Origin: Monocercomonoides exilis
Taxonomy: Eukaryota; Preaxostyla; Oxymonadida; Polymastigidae
Assembly (NCBI GenBank): GCA_001643675.2
Contig: LSRY02000032.1
Span: 930,001 to 994,000, forward strand
Direction of reading: 5' to 3'
DNA length: 64,000 bases
Numbering within the stretch: the first letter of the stretch is position 1; each line of letters opens with the position of its first letter. Both the position numbers and the translations under genes were made by a program. Positions 35,766-48,942 of the stretch are shown here, piece after piece. The notes beneath the pieces were generated by a model that did not search any database, had not been told where the DNA came from, and was given only the letters and a program-made list of their open reading frames with translations.

Positions 35766-38700
35766 TCAGAGCATCACCACAATGACGCTCACATTATCCT
35801 GCGTTTCCAGCGCGTCTGCTGCGCTTCTCAGCCTCAGCGCAGCCAGCTCAGCCAGATGGCCTTTCGTCACACGATGGCACCTGCAGCCCACCCCTTCCAC
35901 GCCCCGTATCCCCTTTCTTCGCCTCCCAGAGGCTCTCCCCTTTTCTGCCTCGTCTTTTTCGTTCATCATTTCTGTCGCTTTGCTGCCTTTTCCTTTCTTT
36001 GCTCCTTTCGCCATCTCTTCGCTTTTCGGAGACCGATTCGATTCTTCGTTGCTTTTCCCTCCTCGCCCAGCACCAACGTTGTCAAATAACTCCAACCCGC
36101 GCTGCTCCTCGTCAAACAAAGGATCATTGAACACATCGTGGTTTCCTGACTGCGCCCACGGGCACACCAGCTCCGCAATCAGCTGGTTGTTTAGCACATC
36201 ATACACCCCATCGCAGCAGATGACGACTGCCACGTCCTCCCTCGCCCAGTTGGCGTGGGTGTACTGCGACGAGTCTGACCATTCTGTCAGCGGCGGAAAG
36301 GCCATCGACTCAAAAGTGGCGGTGAGTGAAGGAAGCGCAGCAAACGCTGCTGGCAGATAAGACGCAGACGCCAGCAGCTGCAGCCCTTCTTCGGGAGAGC
36401 ACTTGAGGATCTTTTCTGTCAGTGCATCGTAAGTGTTGCTGGTGGAGTATGTGAACGAGTCTGAGTCAAAATAGTCGTTGAACGTGGCTGGCTTTGCATT
36501 CGGATTGCGTCCAGCAGGTGGATCGTGGTTGGATGAAGGATAAGGCGCTAGTTGGAGCAGATAGCTGTCGAGTGTCTGAGCCAGGCTCTTGTCGTGGATT
36601 CGATACGACTTCTTCTTCGACTGCGGGCAAAAACGAGGCAATTTCTGCAGTACGTCCTTCGGCACCTCTTCGTCAGGGTCATATTCTGCGCCGCCTGCCT
36701 CGTGGCGCTTCCGCATCTCCTCTTCGATGCGCAGCTGCTCCTCATAAATGTCTGGCTCGTCGTTGTCGTCGGGAATAGCTACATCCTCCGTGCGCACTGC
36801 ATTCACCACGCGCCTTGCCCGCTCAGGGCGGCAGCCGATGTGCAGCCCGCTCCATCTGTTGAGTGCCATGCAGTAGACATCAGGGTCTGCACAGATGGCG
36901 CTGTTGTCTTTGTCCCCCATCGCCCGCCCCACCGCCAAGATGCCATTCACTCTGCGGTCGCCGTTCAAAAAGCCTCCAACGCTCTTGATGTAGTTCAGCT
37001 CTCGCTTCACGTACGGCTTGTGGTCGAAGGTGAGGTTTTTGCTGGCGACATACACACCCAACGGCATCTCGGGGTAGATGTGGGGCTGGAGATAGGAGGT
37101 GGGAGGTGGGTCGTAGTATTTGATGTCTGAGGATTTAGATGTGATTGAAGAAGAAGAGGAAGTGCTTGTGGAAGAAACAGAAGAAGAAGAAGAAGAGGAA
37201 GAGGAAGAAGAAGGAGATGAAGATTTGGAAGGTAGCACGTATGGTTGAGGTGATTCGAGAGGGACAGGTGAGGCGAATGTGTAAGAGTGGATAAGGCCAG
37301 GAAGAGTGGAGACGCGGCTGTTGTGGAAGAGAGTGGGGCAGAAACAGGATGGCACAGTGACTGCCAATGAAGAAGAAGAGGAGGAGGATGAAAGAGCAAG
37401 AGATGAAGAGGATGAAGATGAAGAAATTGCCAGAGAAAGAGAAGAGGTTGACTCAGAAAGTGTTGTTGAAGATATTGCGAGTGGAGAAGGTCTAACAATA
37501 TTATTATTATTATTTGAAGATAAGGGTGAAGAGAATGAAGTAGGAGAAGAAGCGAGTCTTGGAGAAAGCTGTGAAGGAGAAGCAGCCATCGGTGTGAGCG
37601 ACGAGGTTGAGGCAGATGGGCTGAAGAGGCCAGACATCAGCCTCTCACTTCTGACAGAATTGCCTCTTCCGCCGAGTGTGTTTGACGTCGCATGCCCCGT
37701 CAGCGGCATCGCAACCATCCTCTTCTTCTCTTTTCCTGTGCCGAAGATGCGTCTGTCGTGGAAGCGGGAGACAAGCACAGCGCGGCTGTCGCCCACGTTT
37801 GCAGTGAAGACGCGGGTGGGAGTGATCACTGCAGCCACTGCACACGCCCCGTCAGGCACAAGAAGCTTGTCGAGCTTGTCGGCAAGCAGATTGAACGTCT
37901 TCTCCAAAAGCTGAGAGAGGAAGGGGCGCTTGGCATCGCCAGGGGTTTGTGGAACAGAAGAAGAAGAAGAAGAAGAAGAAGAAGCATCATTTGTGTCTGT
38001 TTGAGGAGATGCACCGAAGTTCAGAGACTTTATCGACAGCCCAGAAGCATTCATTTGAGGGAATCCCATCCTCTCCTGTGCTCTGATCAGATGTGAATAC
38101 TCTGCCAGCTGTCTAATCTTCTCGTCTCTTTCTCTTCGGATCCTCCTTCTCTTCTCGCTCTCCTTCTCAGCCACCAGCAGAAATGCCTCCACAAAGTGTG
38201 CTGACAGGAAGTTGGCTGTGGTTGGACCGTGATGCCCATCAAACACACAGAAGAGTCCACAGCCGTTGATGTTCGGGTGGAAGTAAGGGCAGGGATTGTG
38301 CTTGATCAGCTCGTTCAGATGGCGCTGCACGACAGAAGGAGAAACCTCCTGTGCAAGTGGCGAGCCTGCTCCAAAGGGGGCGATGGCAAGCGACGCCTTC
38401 GACGCACTCAGCGAATTTGACAGGCCGACAAACGCGGGAGACGCTAAATAGCCGCTCTGAGCAGCGATCTCAGCTGTTGCCAGCTCGACTGCTTTTGCTT
38501 TGAGCGCCTCTCTCATCCGCCCTTTCCAGATGCTCTGCTCGCGAGCATTCATCGCCCGCATCCCGTCCACCGTCATCCGCAGCTCCTGAGGGTATCTCAG
38601 AATTCTCCGGAGAATTCCTATTTCTCCGTCGCACACTAGCGCCTCAATATCCCACCCACCAACAGGAATAAGCAGCACCGCGTCTTCCATCGAAGGTCTT

Positions 38701-41700
38701 GTTCCGTTTGTTTCGCAGCAGGCTGCGTTGTGGATGGAAAGCGAGGGATGAACAGGCGGTGGAGAAGTGGGGCGTTCAGCGTCTGTTGTGAAGGCAGGGG
38801 CAGATGGAATGTCGATGGGAGTGACTTTGGGCTCAGGATACGGCTGGGCAGGGACAACATATTTGGGGATGCTTTCAACATCAACTGGAACATACTGCTT
38901 GGGAACAGGCGAAGCGACTGCGCTGCCAAATTGCCTGCCAAATGAAAATGACGACGGAGAAGAAGAAGAAGAAGAAGGATTCCCCATGATCATCTGCTCC
39001 ATCCTCTTCTGCACTTCTTCTGGTGTCTCCACATTTTCCTGTGGTTTTGTCTTCACAGACTCCTTCCCTTCGTCTTCCAACAAAAACGTCTTCCCGTTTT
39101 TATTCTCTGCACTCTCATCAGTTGCCAATGGAGGTGTTGGCAGTTTCAACTCTTCGTCAGGCACATCAAACCCATTCAGCCCATCAAAATTGATGTCGAG
39201 TTCCTCTGGAATAGGAGGTGGTTCCGGCAGCTCCAAAACAGACGGCGAGAGGATTGGGCCGAGGGGAGGCGTGAAAGCGTCGTCGAGAGGCGGCGGGGGC
39301 TCGTCGAGGATGTCTGGAAGGAGGCTGTCGTCGAGCTTGGGCAGCGGAGGAGAGATGGGGGTGATCAGAGGAGGAGTGTTGAGAGACATGATAGACGGAT
39401 CGTCGAGTGAGGGAGAAGGAAGAGGAGCTGGCGGGTCATCATCGTCATCACCATCGATGCTGCCATTGAAGCCAGAAATGCTGCTGTTTTGAGTGTTTGT
39501 GCTAGCAGCTGAATTTGATGATGAGGCAGATGCAGAGCCAGCAGGAGAAGAAGGGGTGAGTGGAGAAGAAGGAGAGATCGGAGACGAAGGCGGATCAAAC
39601 TCTGCCATCAGTGCATTGTCGTCCACACCAGGTGTGGATGTGGGCATTGGCGGTGAAACATAGCCAGATTTCGCCGTTTTGCCGTAGAGCTCGTCAGACG
39701 AGTCGTCTGGCGAAGGGATGCTGCTGTCGCTGTCTCTGTCGCTGTCTGTTATGTCGCTGGAATCTGGTGTCGGTGGAGACGAATCAGAATCGTCAGAATC
39801 AGAAGCCCTCTTCTTCTTCTTCTTCTTGTCTTTCTTCTTCTTCTTGTCCTTCTTCCCATCTTTCCCTTTCTTCCCTTTCTTCCCTTTCTTTAGCTTTAAT
39901 GTCTTATCTTTCTCTTTCTCTTTCTCCTTCTCCTTCTTCATCTGCTCCTGCTGTGAGTTCTTCGACAGATGAGGGTCCATCGAAGGCGGAAAACACTTCG
40001 TGCAAAGCGACGAGACAGGCGCTCCTTCGCAGATTCGCTCCGGCAGCGCCACACGTTGCTTGAATGTGTCTCCGTTCTTCTTCTTCTTCTCGTCTTCCTC
40101 GGCGCTTTCAGCTGGCTCGCCAGAAAGAGATTTCTTTGATTTCGCATTGGACTCATCGACTTCTTCGCCCAGTGAATATTTTGTCCACTCAAACCAGGAC
40201 TGGTCTTCTTCATAGCGATCAGCTAACCCTGCCACTATCTGCTTGGCAAGGTCGTGTGAGGAAGAGGGGGGAAGAAATGGGCTGATGACACCAGAAGAGG
40301 GAGAAGAGGGTGAAGAAGAAGAAGAAGAAGATGATGATGATGAATCAGAAGAAGATGACTGAGAAATAGCATTCTTCAATGAATATGGTGTTGGATGAGC
40401 CATTTCTGACTGCGGGAGGAAGGCTCCATCGAGAGCCTTCTCGTAACACAAGGGCACACTCACCTTCTCGTCAGCATTCCTCAGAAGAGCCAGCAGCTGT
40501 CTCTGGTTGAACTCAGCATCGTCCAACTTCAGCCTCTTTGCGAGTATCTTGTTCTTCAGCATGACCTCCTTCCTCGTCTTCGCTTTTCTGACGAGCTCTT
40601 CCTCGAACAGCATCAGCGGCGTGTGCACCATCCACGGCGTGCCATTCAGAGGGAGCAGAGAGCAGCTGACGTTTCTGATGAACACAGAATGCCTCGAGAG
40701 GTAGTTCATAAACACCAAATTTCTGTATGTCTGCGACTCCTTCAAGAGAGGCAGGAATTTTGGATCAAATGCTTTGAGTCTCTCTTGCACTGCTTTGTAG
40801 TTCTGTCCAGTCAGAAACTGCTTCGTCGCCTCAGCCAGCGCCTCTGCGCTGCGTCGGGTGAAGGGAACCATCCGAAAGAGCTCAGCGGGAGAGGTAGAGC
40901 GGAAAGGGGAGAGGAGAGACCTGGAGGGAGAGGATGAGCGATAGAGACTGCTGGTGCTGAGCTGGCGGAGAAGAGATGAGCGGCACTTGGGGAGAAGAGG
41001 GGTGCTGAGAGTGGAAGAAGAAGAGGAGGAGGAAGAGGAGGAGGAAGGAGAAGAAGGAGAAGGAGAAGAAGGAGAAGGAGAAGAAGGAGCAGGGGAATTG
41101 CTCTCATTTGCCTTGGAAAGAGTGGTTGATGATGATGCAGAAGGACTTTCTGGTTCGTCTGGATTGAAGCTGAAGTCCATCTTTGGTGGAATTGACTGCG
41201 AAGAAGAAGAAGAAGGCGAAGTTATTCCATCTCCGTCGCTGCTGTCTGAGTCATCGTCATCATCATCACTTTTGCCCCCACTCTCAATGACTGACTCCAG
41301 CACACTCTGGTCGATGCCTCTCAGATACACATTCACCGCCTCGCCCCATTTCGTGGCGCCGATGTAGTTGAAGGAGATGTCCAGATACATCAGCCACTGC
41401 CCATCGTTCATCCCTTTGTCGGGTGTGTAGTCCTTCATCTCCAGCTTCTCTCTCTGTTTGTACGCCACTCGCATGCTCTGCATCTCCAACACCCTCGGCA
41501 CATTCGACACTTTCGGCATGGGCTTCGGCTTCGGCTTCTCTTTCTTCTTTTGAGCATCAGTTTTCTTTGAAGACGAGCGGAAACGAGAAAAGCAGCTGAA
41601 GAAAGAAGACTCTTCTTTCCTCTTCTCGTTGAGGGCTGCCTCCATCGGCTGGTAGAAGCCATCCAACAGCCATTTGCTCTCTTCCTCTTCCTGCTCCGCA

Positions 41701-44204
41701 TCACGTGGATGTCTGTTGAACGGCAGCAGCTGCTCATCTGCAAAGTCATTCTGAGAAGAAGATGATGAGGAAGCAGAAGAGTCTGATCCGTTTTTGCCTC
41801 CCTTTCCCTTAGCACCACCAGCTGATGAAGCAGAGCTTGATGCAGATGGCAATCTGTTGAATGGCTCCTCCACACACAAATGACATACACACCCAGGTGC
41901 ATGCCCCGGTGTCCGTGTGTACTCCCACCTCGCCAGCTCTTCCAGCGGCCTCTCCTTCACAGCCTCCATTGCAGCTGCCCTGTCTGCCTCAGGAAGAGTC
42001 CATTGAGCGCCTTCCAGTTTGGCGATGCTGTCTGGCTGGAGGCGCTTGTCGTGCATGAGGGCGCGCCAGGGGAGTGTGGAGAGGTGGTTGTGGGACAAGT
42101 CCACATACACCGTCTTCATCGTCATCGGGAAGAAATGTGCAGACAGACTGCGGATCTGGTTGTAGGAGAGGTCCAAGCGGAGCAGCAAGGGGCAGATGCG
42201 GAACAAGTCGTCAGGGACGGTTTTGATGCGGTTGTGTGCCAGGAGCAGCGTCTGGATGTCGATGAACTTCAGCACAAGAGAAGGAAACGTGGTGAGTCTG
42301 TTGCTGTTGAGCTTGAGGTGGTCGAGCGAGGCAAATGAAGGGCGGCCGCCGGGGATGATGGGACCAGGGTCAGTGTCAGTGGCTGTGCGGATGGCTGGCT
42401 TTTGCCCAGGGATGCGGACGAAGAAGTAGTTCTCGACGTCCTTGTAAGACGGGAGCTGGCTGATGCGGTTGCCTTCGAGGGTGAGCTTGCGGAGGTTGGG
42501 GAGGGCGAACAGCCAGCAGGGCACTTCAGCTATTTGGTTGAAGTCCAAGTTGAGGGTGTAGAGCTCGACAAGGCCAGAGAGGCAGACGGGGACTTCGGTG
42601 AGGTAGTTGAAGGAGAGATCCAACGTGTGCAGGCGCTTCATCTGGAAGACGGCGGGGTCTAATTCGCGTATCTGGTTGGCAGCGATGAGGAGGTTGACGA
42701 GGCTGGTGCTGGTGAGAGAGGGAGGGAAGCAGCCGAGCTGGTTGAAGCGCACCAGAACGGACTGCACTTTCCATGTGGCTGGAAAAGCCTCGGGAAATTC
42801 TGTGATTCGGTTGCGGTCGCAGGAAATGTAGTTGATGTTGTCGCCGACGTCGGGAAAGCGGGTGAGGAAGTTGTCAGTCAGCTGGATTCTGAACTGGTCG
42901 CGGTTGAAAATGAGAGGAGGGACGCGGGTGATCATGTTCTCGACGGCAATAAGACCGCTGATTAGCTGATGATGACATGGACAAACATGGGGAATATGAG
43001 AAAGTTGGAAAAAAAAGAAGAAAAATATATCGTTTTGAAACAAAACAGATAACAAAATTAAACTTTATTTGAGGTTGAATAATTAAAATCTAGTTTCTAA
43101 ATTGATAATCAGAAATAATATCAGAAATGGTGCTCGATAAATAGAACTTAAAAAATGTTCTGTTTGCTGTTTCATTCAAAAAATTGCACTTATCGTTCTT
43201 CAGTTTTATAGCTTCACACCTTCAAAGAAGAAATAGAGCGAGGAAGATAAGCCAGCTTATTTTCTTTGAAATCAAAATTCTGCAAATTCGGTATCAGCAT
43301 GGCGATATCATCTGGCAGAGAGCGAAGAGCATTGCCTTGCATTTGGAACTGTTTGATGTTTGGACAGATTTTGAAAGTCTAAAAAGAAGCAACAACAAAT
43401 TCACTCATATGTTTAAAAGATTATTAAGTATAAATTCACACATATCGTGAAACATGTTCTATCTCGTTCATTCTCAAATCTACGTACTCTAAATAATTCA
43501 CTGAAGAAGTTTTAGGTAGGCTGAAATCTTTAAGTTCATTTGTTAAAAGAGTAAGTTGATTCAAGCGAGGGGAAGTTATCGGATATATGATTGAATGAAT
43601 ATTACTTGCTTCTAAATCAATCTTCTTTAAAACTTGATGATTGATTGGTGGAAGTGTCGTCATCCTTTTAAAATGAACATCATGTTAAATATTCAGAAAT
43701 TATCGAAAAAATCATACCAAGACTTGGAGGAGCCAAGTATCATCAAAGCAGGAAAAATCACTCCCAAATCATGATTAAAATACGTCATTTTATTTTGACC
43801 AATTTGAAGATCAACAACTTTTTTAAATATCGCATGAGGAAACTCTTCCAAATTACACAAAGAAAAATCCTGAATGAAAGTAAAAATGAAAACAATATGA
43901 GAAACGAAATTGCACCTTTTGGGGGGAAAATGTGTTATGAAATTCAAACGAGTTTATCCAAAGATTCAAGATTTGCTAAGTGGGCTGGAATAACATGAAA
44001 TAAGTTTTTTGAAGCGTTAATTGTGCGAACATTTGGAAACACATCATCGATGCGAGGAAGATCCTCAAGTGTATTTGAAGATATATTAATGTTTTTCACG
44101 CTTGGTTTTTTTGTAGATACTGCGCTTTTTGGAATGGTTGAAAGATTTTTGTTTGCAAAATTTAGACCTGGTCCGTCTAGTTTCAAACTTTGGATTCCTC
44201 CCAT
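35766..44204 (-). CDS. LRR-PP2C protein phosphatase (PHLPP-like architecture), five exons
   Basis: About 2662 residues. Exons on the minus strand: 44204-43950, 43869-43718, 43664-43442, 43378-43220 and 42965-35766 (introns 80, 53, 63 and 254 nt, all frame-consistent). The protein starts MGGIQSLK, a good N-myristoylation signal (Gly2, Ser6). Leucine-rich repeats fill about residues 20-575 (for example RLHTLDLSFNYLTEVPVCL). A disordered centre of about 1100 residues is rich in Ser, Pro, Asp and Lys. The PP2C domain covers about 1680-2662 and keeps every metal-binding motif: RPSMEDAVLL, FCVFDGHHG, NVGDSRAVLV, AVGRAMGDKDNS, VVICCDGVYDV and the final TQDNVSVIVV. It should be an Mg/Mn-dependent Ser/Thr phosphatase, with the LRRs choosing substrates and the lipid holding it at a membrane. 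Ser-rich insertions interrupt the catalytic domain. The combination resembles PHLPP but lacks a PH domain. The first ATG follows the TFIIF beta stop by about 135 bp. Confidence 0.9.
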
Positions 44205-44339
44205 ATATTTCTTTCAATGAAAAATAAGAAATGAAAATTAAAAGCAAGTGAGAGCCAACAATAGAAAAATTGTTCTCTCTCCACAAAATCTAATTTAATA
44301 ATGGTGATATTGATCTTATGAACAAATAACAACAACACT

Positions 44340-45362
44340 TCATCCAAAAGGAGAAGGAGAGGGTCGAGGAGTTGCACCGGGTGATGTTAATGAATTATGA
44401 GGAAGAGTAACAGAAGTTATATGTTGTGTGGGAAGTTTAACTCCAAATTTATCATCAGATTCAAATAACTAAAAAAAGGTTTTTCAAAAAAAAATATAAA
44501 ATAAAATAAAATAAAATAAAATACATAAAAATATATGCACATAAACAAAAAATTACAACAAATGCAATAATAAAAATCTCTTTTAAACCTTTGATTGTCC
44601 ATAATCAACTTTTGTTTCAGCATATCTCTTTAATTGATCTGTTACAGAAACTCTCTGAGGAATGAGCGTCCATCGCTCATGAATGAGACCGTCTATCCGA
44701 GGATAAATTTGAGGAGGTGGTATTGGCTTTGGAATAGAATGTAAAAGTGCAAGTTGAGGATGAATTGCAGCAGGGGCAATTACTCCAGGAAATTTTTCTA
44801 GTGATTTTATTTCTGCATCACATTATTCCAAAATCAGAGTAGAATAATAACTCCTGAACAAAGAAAACAAAAGAAAAAGAAAAAGAACCATGCGTTGAAA
44901 TTGATAACGAAAGAGAAATTGGTTCCCCCTCCTTATATTTCATTGTTCTTTGGAGATTAAACTGTCTGAAAGGCATTCCCTGCCTTTCAGGAGGATTTGC
45001 AAGTACTATGCCGGGAAAGTACTTTAATAGTAAAATTAATGCAAAATATCAATGAAAAAAACATGCATATTTGTTGATGGTTTTGTAATAAAAGCAATCA
45101 TACTCTCGGCTCGGAATCAGGAGCGCTTTGCACTTGAGAAAAGAAGAACGATCCAATGCGCGTTGGTTCTTTAAGTTGTTTCCATTCCTTCATTAGAGCA
45201 GTTGGAACTTTTAGGAGCCAAACCTACAATTATTATTTCCCAGTTATAATTTGTAATAACACAATTATTTACTCAAACATCAGTTTCCAAATTGGACGTA
45301 TTTATTATTTCTTTTGCCGTCCGAGGAACTTCTTCCCGTGAATCAACATCAGTATCCATCAT
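44340..45362 (-). CDS. GTF2F2: Transcription factor IIF subunit beta (RAP30/Tfg2), five exons
   Basis: About 228 residues from minus-strand exons 45362-45279, 45223-45104, 45021-44889, 44812-44589 and 44468-44340. The introns are 55, 82, 76 and 120 nt and all junctions keep the frame. TFIIF accompanies RNA polymerase II during initiation; its beta subunit dimerises with alpha. The second exon gives VWLLKVPTALMKEWKQL, the family's N-terminal dimerisation strand (VWLVKVPK...W). Later comes IDGLIHERWTLIPQ, the equivalent of the 'l.G.v.h....P' strand that ends the dimerisation module. The C-terminus (FGVKLPTQHITSVTLPHNSL, then a Ser/Pro tail) does not resemble the winged-helix domain of other TFIIF beta proteins, so that domain is lost, highly diverged, or on an exon I failed to find. 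The match is to short, weakly conserved blocks, so the name is probable rather than certain. Confidence 0.65.
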
Positions 45363-45831
45363 TTCTCCAAAACTTTATTTATTATTTTGATCAAAACAGA
45401 ATAAAATTGAGATTCGATCAATTTTTTTAACAATCTTATTGTGAACAAAACAGTGAACAAAGCTATGTTAATTGCTGTTATGATCACCATTTTATTTCAC
45501 TCATTAAAACTGGTTTCATTGATAAGAAATAAATTCTCAAAATGCTGAAATGATTTAATCACAAATTAAAAACGATTTTTCTTTTAATTATACTATCTCA
45601 AAATATTGAAAATGAAGCTTTTCAGTCTATGCATCGAAAATTATCAGTCTTTATACAAACTTGATTTATTTATTAATTTATTCATTGACTTGAATAGTTG
45701 TTTTTTTCGAATGAAAAATCCATCTTCAAAGACAAATTTTTACATTGAAAGTTATTAAAATTATTTTTAAAGGAAAGATTATCATAACAAAGTTCAAAAT
45801 TATTGATGCAGAAAAAATCATTGAAATTGGT
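45363..45831. promoter_or_regulatory. Divergent intergenic region between TFIIF beta and DYRK genes
   Basis: About 470 bp of AT-rich DNA separates the two divergent starts and must hold both promoters. No conserved box is visible. Part of the right end (45745 onward) is open in the kinase frame. GTATGT at 45830 could be a splice donor, so a small non-obvious 5' exon of the kinase cannot be excluded. Confidence 0.4.
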
Positions 45832-48387
45832 ATGTCCCATTTTATATTTCTTATGATGGAGAGTGTAAAGATTGTGTGCCCGTCGGCTGTGGAGACTAAT
45901 TATGTTCCTGATGTTGGAAAGATGAGTCCAGCTTATGTTTTACAAAATTTTTATTCTGCACTGACAACTTTTGAACAAAGTGAAATAATGTCTTATCAAC
46001 ATATTTATTATTTCGGACAAAGAGCAAAACGGAAGATAAAAGGTTGCTTATTGAAGCAACCAAATAACGGATATGATGATGAAAATGGAGATTTTTTGAT
46101 GTATTTAAATGATCATGTTATCTATCGATATGAAGTTGTTGATGTACTTGGAAAGGGTTCTTTTGGGCAATGTGTCAAAATTCTTGATCACAAGACTCAT
46201 GAACTGTATGCATTAAAAATTCTTAAAAACAGGAAAAGATTTTATCGACAAGGCTTGGTTGAAGTACAAATCTTGGAATATCTTCGAGATCATGATTCAA
46301 CAGATACATCAAATACAATTCGTTTAATGGACTTTTTTAATTTCAGGAATCACTTGTGCTTGGTATTTGAATTACTATCTTTGAGTCTTTATCAAGTGTT
46401 AAGAATAAAACATTTTGAACCTCTGCCAATTCAAAATGTGAGGGTTATTACTGCTCAGTTATTGAATTCCCTGAGTTACCTAAATCAACAACACATTATT
46501 CATTGCGATTTAAAGCCAGAGAATATTTTATTTTTTGAATCGGTTGGAGAAAAAATAAAGAACGGATCCTTACAGGGATGCAATAATGAATATCTTCCAT
46601 TGAAATTAATTGATTTTGGATCATCATGCTTTAAGCAGCAAAGAATCTACAATTACATTCAATCGCGGTTCTATCGAGCCCCAGAAGTTATTTTGGAACT
46701 AGACTATGGGTGCGAGATTGATATGTGGTCGTTGGGGTGTGTGGTTGGAGAGTGTGTGAAAGGAAGGCCGCTATTCAATGGGAAAGATGAACATGATCAG
46801 CTGATGCAGTTTGTGGAAGTTTTGGGGCTGCCGCCGCGCGAAATGATATGCGCAAGCAAGAAAAGAAAGAAGTTCTTTGACGAAAAGCTTGTTCCGCATG
46901 GGATGGTGCTTCCATCGAGCGAGAGGGAAGAAGAAAGAGGAGCAGACAGACTGAGACGATCGCAGACTGCAAGAAGTACAGAAAAGGCGATAAAAGAAAG
47001 AGGAGCAGTGGAAAGTGAAGATTCTGATGAAAACAATGAAGAAGAAGATAATGATAGCGACGACGACGATGATGATGAGTCAACTGAGAGTTCTGAAGGT
47101 GACTTGTCACATCGTCATCGAAATCATCATCATCCTCATCATCATCATCGCTCTTCCAAACGAGTAGTCTCCTCAAAAACGCTGCGCAGTCTTCTCCAGT
47201 GTGACGACCCTGACCTGCTCTCTTTTCTCGCAGGCTGTTTTGTGTGGGAGCCTTCGAAGCGGATGACAGTGAGCGAGGCAGCACGCCACCCTTTTGTGCA
47301 GCGTGGGCTGCCTCTGCCGCCGTCTGCGAGAGAACTCGGCTATCTCCCAGCAGCCCTGCCTGCCTCTTCTCTCACTGCGCCTTCGCTCCCAGCAGCTATG
47401 CGGTGCTCGCAAAACTGGACGATGGTACAGTCTGCTTCGGGTTCTTCATCGGAGATGAAACAACAACAGAGTCAACAACAGAAGCAACAACCACAACAAC
47501 AACAGATACAGCCGATGTCAGCTGCAAAGACAAACAAAGCAGCAAAGATAATTTCAGAATCTTCTTCACAACCTTCTCAACTGCCTGCAGCACCAGTCAA
47601 AACAACTCTTCCATCAAAGACACATTCTGCAGAGACAAAAACAGACTCATCGCATTTCCAGCCAAAAGCCACACCAACAACACGGCAGCGTCTTCAGCAG
47701 CCAGCCAATTCGAATGGAACGCCTCGTTCTCTGTTTAATCCTGCCGCATCGAGCGCTCGAGGGAGCATGAGGAATAACACATTGCACAAGTCTCTATTGC
47801 CCCCTTCTTCTTCTTCTTCTTCTTCTTCTTCGGCAGCTTTCAAACCAGACTCAAAATTCAGTCGATATTTGCATCTCGACCTGTCAGAGCAGAAGAAGAA
47901 TTCCTCACAAGACTCTTATTCACAACAACAGCAGCAGCAATCACAGCCACAAAATCCATCATCATCTCCCCCACAGCACTCAGAAAGAACACAATTTACG
48001 CCCCGCACGCTCCGCCGTGTGTCTACTCACCCGATCGTGTCCAGGCCAACGCCTCGTCTGCACAACAGACAGAAGAGCGAGTCATCTGCAGCAGGTGCTC
48101 TACACTCGTCTGCTGTGTCTAATGCTTCCCTCTCTCAGTCACTGCCAACGTCACTCACTTCCTCTCCATCAGCGTCTGCCTCTGTTCAGTCAGATACAAC
48201 TGCCGCTTCTGCTTCAACTGCTTCATCAGCATCAACAGCATCATCTAATTCATCAGCTGTGTCTCAATCGTCTTTCCAGCCTTCTCTCTTTTCAGCTGTT
48301 CATTCATCTCCTCGCCACTCACTGAAGACAGTGCTGCCTTATCCATTGAAGTCTCCGTCACACTCATTTTCCTTCGGTCTAACTGCT

Positions 48388-48423
<36 letters not shown>

Positions 48424-48942
48424 TCCTCATCCTCCGCATCATCATCCATCACCAACAAACCAGACTCTGTCCCTTCTCTCCTTCGCCAGTCTCTTCCTGA
48501 GCAGAAGCTGCTGGCATTGCGTTCGCAGCAGTCGCATCGCTTTGACCCGATGCGGCATTCTTCGCTTATCTCGTGGCAGACCTCTCTTCCAGCAGCATCA
48601 CTGCACAAACAGACACACGCTGCTTCCTCTGCTGCTAAACAGCTTCAATTGGATGATTCTGATATAAAGTCTTCTTCTTCTTCTTCCTCTTCATCTTCCT
48701 CTTCCTCTTCTTCTTCCTCTTCCTCTCCCAAGCAGCTGATTGTCAATCCGCCTGCGCAGAAGTCCCTCCGCAGCGTCGATGCGAACCCGCTGACGCCGCC
48801 TTCGCTTTCGAACGACGGCGCAGAGCTTTCTCCGAACTCGCCTTCTTTCGCCTCCACCGCCCTTTCCTCTGCCTCTTCAGACTCGCCTGTGATGTCTCCG
48901 TTTGCTTCTGGCATTCCGCCGGAACAGACTTTCGAGCATTGA
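45832..48942 (+). CDS. DYRK-family kinase (class II, DYRK2-like)
   Basis: About 1036 residues from the ATG at 45832 (another at 45853 is possible). The N-terminal accessory region reads IYYFGQRAKRKIKG and PNNGYDDENGDFL, followed by the DH box NDHVIYRYEVVDVLGKGSFG. The order and wording match DYRK2-type kinases. The catalytic core keeps the glycine loop, YALKILKN, IIHCDLKPENIL, LIDFGSS and the activation loop YNYIQSRFYRAPEVIL, whose second Tyr of Y-x-Y is the autophosphorylated residue. A charged, His-rich insertion (residues about 360-445, including a run HHHPHHHHR) splits the C-lobe before LLQCDDPDLLSFLAGCFVWE. The last 540 residues are a Ser/Gln-rich disordered tail with a Ser run at 48663-48726. 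Predicted dual-specificity kinase that autophosphorylates on Tyr and acts on Ser/Thr substrates. Role in this organism unknown. Confidence 0.9.

Noticed and set aside
36494-42831. Many plus-strand frames of 60-240 residues across the LRR-PP2C gene
   Set aside because: They are shadows of the minus-strand gene, whose LRR and PP2C motifs run continuously in one frame.
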